Assembly: GCA_016937315.1 (NCBI GenBank)
Contig: JAFGWD010000285.1
Coordinates: 1-38,126, forward strand
Direction: 5' to 3'
Source of the DNA: Rhodospirillaceae bacterium
Lineage (GTDB): Bacteria > Pseudomonadota > Alphaproteobacteria > Rhodospirillales > Rhodospirillaceae
DNA: 38,126 nucleotides
Position numbers and translations under genes: made by a program. Below the pieces are notes generated by a model that saw only the letters and a program-made list of their open reading frames with translations, searched no databases and was not told where the DNA came from. How positions within the stretch are numbered: position 1 is the first letter of the stretch; each line of letters begins with the position of its first letter. Shown here in pieces: positions 32,301 through 38,126 of this stretch.

Positions 32301-34151
32301 TTGAAACGTGCCCCCTCTTCCGTTGATGTCGCAATCGGTCTAAAATTACTAACACCGTCTGAGCGACGACGCGCTGTGCTGTTGCTGATCTCGACATTCA
32401 TCAACGGCCTATTGCAGACCGTGGCATTAGCGGGCGTCCTCCCCTTCATTCAGTCGCTGATGGCCCCAGAAGCTGCCGTCAATGCGAAATGGATGGTCTG
32501 GCTACGTGCCCTTGGCATGAACGTTCCTGCAGACCGCCTGCTGAGCACGGTTGGCCTGTGCCTTCTGGCACTGATTCTGGTCAAAAACATCTATGCTTGG
32601 CTGCAAATCCGCTGGCAAAGCCGTTTTTGTGCCAACTGCGAACAACGTCTGGCTGCAGACCTTCTCCTAAATCTGCTGGGAGCATCCTATGCCTGGAACA
32701 TCCAACAGAATTCTTCAGTCCTGAGAGACATCATCATCAGCCATGTCGTACAGTGGTCGCGCGGTTTTCTACGCACCAGTCTACAACTGGCCAACGACTT
32801 CCTGTTTGCGGTTTCCGCTGTTGCTTTCCTGATTTATGCCAGCCCAAGCACCGGGACCATGATCTTCTGCGCCATGGGTGGGATTGCCATCTTGCTACAA
32901 CGCAGCCTACGCCCACACCTGCTGGCCAAGAGCCTGTCCAAACGAGAGGCCAACTATCGGGCCGGAATTCTGTGCAACGAAGCACTCGCCGGGGTCAAAG
33001 ATGTTAAAATGACCGGATCTCAGGCATTGTTCGTCAAAGGTTTCAAGTCCGTATTCTCAACCTACTCCTTCGCCGACAGTGATATACAGCAATTATCGAT
33101 CCTGCCACGTCTCTCTTTGGAAGTCCTCGGATACGGGGCTCTAATCGGCACCGCTATTGTTTTGACCTTCCGCGGCGGAGATTATAGCCAGGCAGCATCG
33201 GTACTCGCTCTTTATGGCATTGCCGCAATCCGCCTCCTCCCGGTTTTCAGCAGCGCCATCAGTAGCGCCAACAAGCTTCTTGATGCCCTGCCGCTGATTC
33301 AGGATATATACCGCATTCATACTGAAACCGCCGTTGGCGAAGGGACTGAAGCAACCAGTGCAGACCCCTTCGTTAACTGGAAAGAGATCATATTATCTGG
33401 CGTTGGCTACCGTTATGCCCCCAACAACACCTCTGCCCTGCACGAGATCACAGCCACCATAAATCGTGGCGAGAGTATTGGCATTGTTGGGCCTTCTGGA
33501 GCGGGAAAAAGCACCTTAGCCGACTTACTTTGTGCTTTGTTGGAACCCAGCGAAGGCACCCTCACCGTCGGAGAGCATGCCGTACACGGACCGGATCGAT
33601 TCACATGGCGCAACCACATTGGCTACGTCTCGCAAAGCCCCTTCCTGCTGGATGCAACGCTGCGAGAAAACATCGTCTTTAATCAACCCCAGTTTGACGA
33701 AGGTCGTCTGGCATCTGCCGTAAAAGCCGCGCATTTGGAGCAGGTCATTACACACCTGCCTGACGGGTTAGACACCCGCCTCGGCGAACGCGGTGTACGA
33801 CTGTCCGGCGGGCAACGGCAACGGGTGGCCATTGCGCGAGCACTTTACCGCAACGCCGACCTTCTCATTCTTGATGAAGCAACCAGCGCCTTAGACACTC
33901 TCAGCGAGCAGGAAGTCACCGAAGCCATCCGTCAGCTTGCTGGCACCATAACCGTTGTCGTGATTGCCCATCGCCTCGCTACAGTCAAACACTGCAACCG
34001 AATTCTGGTTGTGAAAAATGGGACTCTGATTGGAATTGGCTCACACGAAACGCTGTTAAACACGTGCCCCACTTATCTGGATATGGTGCGACAGTCAAAC
34101 CTGAGTGAGAACTCCACGTCACACCCAACAGATAACATTGGGTTGCCGTAA
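32301..34151 (+). CDS. ABC transporter with fused membrane and ATPase domains (PglK/MsbA-like flippase)
   Basis: The N-terminal 330 residues contain about six hydrophobic segments (for example 26-52, 84-104, 164-200 and 274-318) of an ABC exporter transmembrane domain. The ATPase follows, with Walker A GPSGAGKST at 397-405, signature LSGGQ at 501-505 and Walker B LLILDEA at 521-527. This half-transporter would work as a dimer in the inner membrane. Its place next to a nonulosonic acid operon fits a lipid-linked oligosaccharide flippase such as PglK. The TTG start has AGGA nine bases upstream. Length (616 residues) is close to other members. A lipid A exporter role (MsbA) is less likely from context. 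Confidence 0.88.
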   Translation: MKRAPSSVDVAIGLKLLTPSERRRAVLLLISTFINGLLQTVALAGVLPFIQSLMAPEAAVNAKWMVWLRALGMNVPADRLLSTVGLCLLALILVKNIYAWLQIRWQSRFCANCEQRLAADLLLNLLGASYAWNIQQNSSVLRDIIISHVVQWSRGFLRTSLQLANDFLFAVSAVAFLIYASPSTGTMIFCAMGGIAILLQRSLRPHLLAKSLSKREANYRAGILCNEALAGVKDVKMTGSQALFVKGFKSVFSTYSFADSDIQQLSILPRLSLEVLGYGALIGTAIVLTFRGGDYSQAASVLALYGIAAIRLLPVFSSAISSANKLLDALPLIQDIYRIHTETAVGEGTEATSADPFVNWKEIILSGVGYRYAPNNTSALHEITATINRGESIGIVGPSGAGKSTLADLLCALLEPSEGTLTVGEHAVHGPDRFTWRNHIGYVSQSPFLLDATLRENIVFNQPQFDEGRLASAVKAAHLEQVITHLPDGLDTRLGERGVRLSGGQRQRVAIARALYRNADLLILDEATSALDTLSEQEVTEAIRQLAGTITVVVIAHRLATVKHCNRILVVKNGTLIGIGSHETLLNTCPTYLDMVRQSNLSENSTSHPTDNIGLP

Positions 34152-34168
34152 AATAGAAAAAACAATCT

Positions 34169-34196
34169 CAGATCCGATCATCTCTGGTCTGTTTTT
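34169..34196 (+). terminator. Probable intrinsic terminator after the ABC transporter
   Basis: CAGATC and GGTCTG can pair (one G-T pair) around an eleven-base loop, followed directly by TTTTTCTC. The stem is short (six pairs), so strength is uncertain. It separates the transporter from the oxidoreductase-synthase module. Confidence 0.45.
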
Positions 34197-34319
34197 CTCG
34201 ACAATCCCACTCGCATCGTTCAGCTTGTCCCAAACCTCATGAACCTTTGGTTTTCGGCCTTTTCCACGTCCGCACACCGCACGTTCAAAGAGGACGCATC
34301 TTTCGGAGCATTGTCCGTC

Positions 34320-35411
34320 ATGTTCAAGATCAAGGTTCTCGGCGCCGGTTCCATCGGCAATCATCTGTCCAACGCATCCCGCGCCATGGGGTGGGATGTG
34401 GACCTGTGCGACATTGATGCCGCCGCCCTCGAACGAACCCGCACCCAGATTTATCCCAGCCGCTATGGCCAATGGGATGAAGGCATTCGTCTGTTCGAAA
34501 GTAAGGACGCGCCCAAGGGGGGCTATGACCTGATCTTTATCGGCACCCCCCCAGATTGGCATGTGCCGCTGGCTCTGGAGGCGGTGAAGGAAAAACCCCG
34601 CGCCATCCTGGTGGAAAAGCCGTTCTGCACCCCGGACATGAAAGACGCGCAGGCGCTGTTCGATGCTGCTGCTGCCGCTGGCGTAGCCGTGTTTACCGGT
34701 TATGACCATGTGGTCGGCAAAGCCTCTGAAACATTTTCTGAAATCGTGACCTCTGGACGTTTAGGAACCGTCGAGACCCTCGACGTCGAATTCCGCGAAT
34801 TCTGGGGCGGAATCTTCTCTGCCCATCCGTGGTTATCGGGTCCGGGCGATACCTATCTGGGATATTGGAAACGTGGCGGCGGGGCTTCGGGGGAACATTC
34901 CCACGCCATCAATCTGTGGCAGCACTTCGCCCATGAGATCGGCGCGGGGCGCGTAACACAGGTCCAGGCCAGCATGGATTTCGTCAGCGACGGACATGTA
35001 GATTACGATAAGCTCTGCCTGCTGCACTTAACCACCGAGTCCGGTCTGGTTGGCCGGGTTGTACAAGATGTCGTCACCAACCCGCCGCGCAAGTGGGCAC
35101 GCTTGCAGGCCTCTAATGGCTATGCGGAATGGCAGTGCGGGTTCAAGCCCGGCGTGGATGCGGTGTTTGAAGGTGGCGCCCAGGGACAATCGGCGGAGCA
35201 CTTGTTCGCCAAGACCCGCCCCGATGACTTCATCCAGGAACTACGTCATATCGAAGCGGCTCTGTCCAGTGACCCGACAGAATCAAGCCTCTCCATCGCC
35301 TGCGGTCTTGAAACCATGTTGGTGGTTGCCGCCGCCCACAAATCGGTCCACGAAAATCGCACCGTTACCATTGACTACACTGCGGGATATACCGAAGCCG
35401 CATTGAAATAA
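34320..35411 (+). CDS. Gfo/Idh/MocA family oxidoreductase
   Basis: The start KIKVLGAGSIGNHLSNA is a Rossmann motif, IFIGTPPDWHVPLALEAV and ILVEKPFCTPDMKDA are the family's second and third signatures, and the second half has GGGASGEHSHAINLWQH. The protein has 363 residues. I start it at the ATG at 34320, with GGAG eleven bases upstream; an upstream ATG at 34239 adds 27 residues that do not look conserved. It is the first gene after a terminator and before the NeuB-cupin synthase, so it probably prepares that enzyme's substrate, much as PtmA-type oxidoreductases do in legionaminic acid pathways (analogy only). Confidence 0.83.
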   Translation: MFKIKVLGAGSIGNHLSNASRAMGWDVDLCDIDAAALERTRTQIYPSRYGQWDEGIRLFESKDAPKGGYDLIFIGTPPDWHVPLALEAVKEKPRAILVEKPFCTPDMKDAQALFDAAAAAGVAVFTGYDHVVGKASETFSEIVTSGRLGTVETLDVEFREFWGGIFSAHPWLSGPGDTYLGYWKRGGGASGEHSHAINLWQHFAHEIGAGRVTQVQASMDFVSDGHVDYDKLCLLHLTTESGLVGRVVQDVVTNPPRKWARLQASNGYAEWQCGFKPGVDAVFEGGAQGQSAEHLFAKTRPDDFIQELRHIEAALSSDPTESSLSIACGLETMLVVAAAHKSVHENRTVTIDYTAGYTEAALK

Positions 35412-35491
35412 TCGGCCAGCCCCCCGCCTCCTTGTTTACTCGGAGTGTTGGCGCTTTCAACTTTTATGCGCCGCTCCCGAAATCGGAAAAT

Positions 35492-37036
35492 ATGGACATG
35501 AACGAGACCTTTGACTTCCAAGACGTTTTCGTTTTCGACCTTGCCAACAACCACCAGGGCAACGTCGAACATGCTCTAGCGATCATCAAAGGCATTGGCA
35601 CCGTGGTGCGAAAGCACGGAGTGCGGGGCGTCTTTAAATTCCAGTTTCGGCAGCTCGATACGTTCGTCCATCCGGCGCATCAGAAACAAAGCGATAACAA
35701 GCATATACCGCGCTTTCTGAGCACACGACTGGAACGCAAGGATTTTCAAACCCTGCTCAATGCCGTCCGGGCCGAAGGCATGCTGGCGATGAGTACGCCG
35801 TTTGACGAAGAATCCGTGGAGGTCATCACCGACATGGGTTTTGACCTGATAAAGGTCGCCAGTTGCTCGGCTAAAGACTGGCCGCTTTTGGAAAAAATTG
35901 CTGACGCCAACCTGCCGGTAATCTTTTCCACCGGGGGCTTACAATTGGGCAATATTGACGACTTGGTTAGCTTCTTCGACCATCGCGGATGCGAATTTGC
36001 TGTCATGCATTGCGTGTCTTTGTACCCGATTCCTAACGACAAATTCCATCTGGACCAGATTGACATCTTGAAGCGCCGCTACCGCAATCGTGTTATCGGC
36101 TGGTCAACCCATGAAGATCCAGCAGCGACGATCCCGGTTACCATCGCGGTGGCCAAGGGCGCACAGATGTTTGAACGCCACGTTGGAATTGCCACCAAAG
36201 ACATCGCTCTAAACGCCTATTCCTCAACACCGGAACAAGTCGATACCTGGATTGCTGCGGCTAAGACCGCCAAGGTTCTGTGCGGCTCCCATGAACGTCA
36301 GATCAATACGGCGGAAATCGCCTCTCTGGACTCCCTGCGCCGCGGCGTGTTTGCGAAAAAGCCCATCAAGAAAGGGCAACCCTTAACCCGCGATCAAGTC
36401 TATTTCGCCATGCCCTATCAGGATGGCCAGGTGGATTCCGGGCATTGGCGTTCGGGCATCGTGGCAGAAGCAGACGTCAAGACCGATGCTCCACTGATGC
36501 GCTCTGGCGTCAAGATCCCCCGCGACCCAAACTATAAGGTGATCAAAGACGCCATTCATGAGGTCAAGGCCTTACTGAACGAGGCCCGCATCACCCTGGG
36601 CTGCGAGTTCGATGTCGAATATTCCCACCACTATGGGGTGCTAAAGTTTCGGGAATTTGGCGCGGTCATCATCAACTGCATCAATCGCGAGTACTGCAAA
36701 AAGATTCTGGTGCAACTGCCCGGCCAAGTCCATCCGGCCCATTACCACAAACTGAAGGAAGAAACCTTCCAGGTCTTGTTCGGTGAACTGCGGATCACTG
36801 TCGATGGGCGTGAGCGTACGCTTCTGGCTGGTGACACCTGTCTGGTTCTACCCGGCGTCTGGCACAGTTTCCGCACTGAAACCGGCTGCGTCATTGAAGA
36901 AGTCTCCACCACCCACTTCAATAATGACTCCGTTTACAAAGACAAAGCCATCAATGCCCTAGAGCGCCACCAACGCAAAACCAAGGTCAATCACTGGGGG
37001 CGCTGGCAACTGGCTGCACAGGAAACGGAATCCTGA
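35492..37036 (+). CDS. NeuB-family nonulosonic acid synthase with SAF and C-terminal cupin domains
   Basis: Residues 1 to about 275 form a NeuB-type barrel: VFVFDLANNHQGNVEHAL, VFKFQFRQLDTF, MSTPFDEESVEVI, DLIKVASCSAKDW, FSTGGLQLGNIDDL, VIGWSTHEDP and FERHVGIAT. Residues about 280-340 (SLRRGVFAKKPIKKGQPLTR) are the SAF domain. Residues about 390-500 add a cupin with GQVHPAHYHKLKEETFQVLF, in which H417, H419, E424 and H458 (in LPGVWHSF) would bind a metal. Ordinary NeuB proteins end after the SAF part, near 345 residues; this one has 514. The cupin resembles sugar isomerase cupins. Start: TTG at 35432, ATG at 35492 or ATG at 35498 (GGA ten bases upstream) are all in frame. It is followed by a HAD phosphatase. 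Confidence 0.88.
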   Translation: MDMNETFDFQDVFVFDLANNHQGNVEHALAIIKGIGTVVRKHGVRGVFKFQFRQLDTFVHPAHQKQSDNKHIPRFLSTRLERKDFQTLLNAVRAEGMLAMSTPFDEESVEVITDMGFDLIKVASCSAKDWPLLEKIADANLPVIFSTGGLQLGNIDDLVSFFDHRGCEFAVMHCVSLYPIPNDKFHLDQIDILKRRYRNRVIGWSTHEDPAATIPVTIAVAKGAQMFERHVGIATKDIALNAYSSTPEQVDTWIAAAKTAKVLCGSHERQINTAEIASLDSLRRGVFAKKPIKKGQPLTRDQVYFAMPYQDGQVDSGHWRSGIVAEADVKTDAPLMRSGVKIPRDPNYKVIKDAIHEVKALLNEARITLGCEFDVEYSHHYGVLKFREFGAVIINCINREYCKKILVQLPGQVHPAHYHKLKEETFQVLFGELRITVDGRERTLLAGDTCLVLPGVWHSFRTETGCVIEEVSTTHFNNDSVYKDKAINALERHQRKTKVNHWGRWQLAAQETES

Positions 37037-37040
37037 TCCA

Positions 37041-37646
37041 ATGATCCGTTGTGTGGTTTTCGATTTTGACGGCACCCTGGTGCTGTCAAATGCCATCAAG
37101 CGCGACGGCTTTTTTGCCGTCGCGGCGGACTTCCCTGGCGGAACTGAAACCATGGAAGCGCTTTTAGCGTCTCCGCCCGGCGACCGGTTCGCAATATTTC
37201 GTGCTTTTGCGGCTTCTTATGGTGCAAAGCCCGATGATCTCGCGTCACAATATGGCGCATGGTGCGAAGACAAGATCCTCGCCTGTCCAGAGCGTCCCGG
37301 GGCCACAGAACTTTTGGCCTACTTGCAACAGCAAGGACTGCCGGTCTATATCAACAGCGCAACACCACAGGCTCCATTACAGTCGGTGGTTGCTAAACGC
37401 TATGGCAAAGGGGCATTTACGGGTGTTCTGGGTGGACACGGTTGCAAGGTCAGAAACCTCAACACGATCCTGAACATTGAGAACCTGAGCCCAAAAGACC
37501 TTCTGATGGTCGGTGATGGCCGTGACGACCACGACGCTGCGACCGAAATTAGCTGTAATTTTGTTGGCATAGCTGGTGGCACCTTGGCTGCCACAACCAA
37601 CCATACGCCATTGATCAGCATTCTTTCTGAACTTAGGCTCCCCTGA
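37041..37646 (+). CDS. HAD-superfamily phosphatase
   Basis: Motif I is VVFDFDGTLVLSNA, with the nucleophile Asp near residue 8; motif II is the YINSATPQ strand, the Lys of motif III is probably in GGHGCKVRNL, and motif IV is LLMVGDGRDDHDAA. Length is 201 residues. It follows the NeuB-cupin gene after four bases. One use would be removing phosphate from a nonulosonic acid 9-phosphate, as in Kdn and Neu5Ac routes that start from 6-phosphosugars; a sugar-phosphate phosphatase elsewhere in the pathway is an alternative. Confidence 0.85.
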   Translation: MIRCVVFDFDGTLVLSNAIKRDGFFAVAADFPGGTETMEALLASPPGDRFAIFRAFAASYGAKPDDLASQYGAWCEDKILACPERPGATELLAYLQQQGLPVYINSATPQAPLQSVVAKRYGKGAFTGVLGGHGCKVRNLNTILNIENLSPKDLLMVGDGRDDHDAATEISCNFVGIAGGTLAATTNHTPLISILSELRLP

Positions 37647-37692
37647 GCCAGGGAAGACACCACGACATTCATATATCACCGTGAGTTGAAAA

Positions 37693-38126
37693 ATGAAAAA
37701 ACTAAATATTCTGGTTTTTATTGATGTAGATGTCGTAGTCAGGCATTTCATATATAGTAGTGCATTCGCACATACAGCAAAAAAACACAATGTAAAGTTT
37801 GTCTTTCCGGAGCAGGGAAACAAACGTTTCGGATCCATTATTCCTGACGCGCTGTCTTTGCCAGCCCCCTATATCCGCCTACCCCACCACCAAGAGCGCA
37901 CCCGGCTCTGGAAACAGATATTCCATATTGACCAATTACGCCTACGCCCCGGCAAACAAGCCGCCGCACTTCGTCGATTACGGCGCGTTACATTGGGCTG
38001 GAAAGCCGCAGCCCTTTATACTCTTCTGGCTATGCCTGGAATCTGGTCCATATTCCGCGCCTTTCGCCTAAATCAGATTGCAGGCCTCAGAAACACAGCA
38101 ATGGAGGATTTATTCGACCACGAGAA
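37693..38126 (+). CDS. Unrecognised protein, cut by the right edge
   Basis: A frame of 144 codons runs from an ATG at 37693 to the end of the window without a stop. It starts MKKLNILVFIDVDVVVRHFI and continues YSSAFAHTAKKHNVKFVFPE, which looks like the first strand and helix of a GT-B-type or Rossmann fold, then becomes Arg-rich (RLWKQIF, LRRLRRVTLGW). The first 110 bases are clearly AT-rich compared with the preceding gene, while the later part is GC-richer. The binding site is weak. It may be another glycosyltransferase of the locus; the rest lies outside the window. Confidence 0.6.
   Translation, partial: MKKLNILVFIDVDVVVRHFIYSSAFAHTAKKHNVKFVFPEQGNKRFGSIIPDALSLPAPYIRLPHHQERTRLWKQIFHIDQLRLRPGKQAAALRRLRRVTLGWKAAALYTLLAMPGIWSIFRAFRLNQIAGLRNTAMEDLFDHE

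Noticed and set aside
1..38126. CRISPR arrays, tRNA or rRNA genes, phage genes
   Set aside because: No regularly spaced repeats, cloverleaf-like sequences or phage structural motifs were noticed when reading the window; no RNA search tool could be run.

Overview
The window is a large surface-glycan biosynthesis locus on a bacterial chromosome. Coding density is high, starts often overlap the preceding stop (ATGA or TGATG), and the few gaps hold IS remnants or short regulatory DNA. The gene content (pseudaminic acid pathway, sugar amidotransferase with HisH/HisF, GT2 with membrane tail, ABC flippase) and the IS3 and IS5/IS427-type remnants suit a Gram-negative, probably alphaproteobacterial, Rhodospirillales-like host. 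That assignment is inference; no rRNA or other phylogenetic marker is present.

Layout. (1) About 409-3305, plus strand: radical SAM/SPASM-like protein, Gfo/Idh/MocA oxidoreductase and sugar-1-phosphate nucleotidyltransferase. (2) 3353-11021, minus strand: an operon reading leftward from a GT2 glycosyltransferase through an oxidoreductase, a sugar C-methyltransferase, a large membrane protein, an NDP-sugar 4,6-dehydratase and an NAD-dependent epimerase. It ends in a hairpin terminator shared with the convergent module 1. (3) About 11425-13077: a scar of three IS remnants between the two divergent operons. They are a 5'-truncated IS3 orfB, a roughly 240-bp internally deleted IS3-type element whose 46-codon ORF joins an OrfA start to an OrfB end, and a 5'-truncated IS5/IS427-type transposase with a -1 frameshift site. 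(4) 13364-32165, plus strand: 19 tightly packed genes. They encode pseudaminic acid synthesis (pseB, pseC, a pseG-pseH fusion, pseI), an amidotransferase/HisH/HisF trio, two SpsF-like cytidylyltransferases, a PIG-L deacetylase, a formyltransferase, two further aminotransferases, oxidoreductases, GNAT enzymes and two putative GT-B-like proteins. (5) 32301-34151: a PglK/MsbA-type ABC flippase followed by a likely terminator. (6) 34320-37646: Gfo/Idh oxidoreductase, a NeuB-SAF-cupin three-domain synthase and a HAD phosphatase, possibly a second nonulosonic acid route. (7) From 37693: an unrecognised protein running off the right edge.

How the genes fit together. PseB and PseC would make the UDP-4-amino-altrosamine intermediate, the GNAT half of the PseG fusion would acylate it, PseG would release the sugar and PseI would condense it with PEP. 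The amidotransferase trio, deacetylase and formyltransferase suggest that the N-acyl groups are edited to acetamidino or formyl forms. No classical PseF is seen, so an SpsF-like protein may do CMP activation. The GT-B-like proteins, GT2, membrane protein and ABC transporter could assemble and export the product. Whether it ends on flagellin, LPS or capsule cannot be told from this window.

The most unexpected non-coding signal is a perfect 30-bp palindrome inside pseC (14929-14958).
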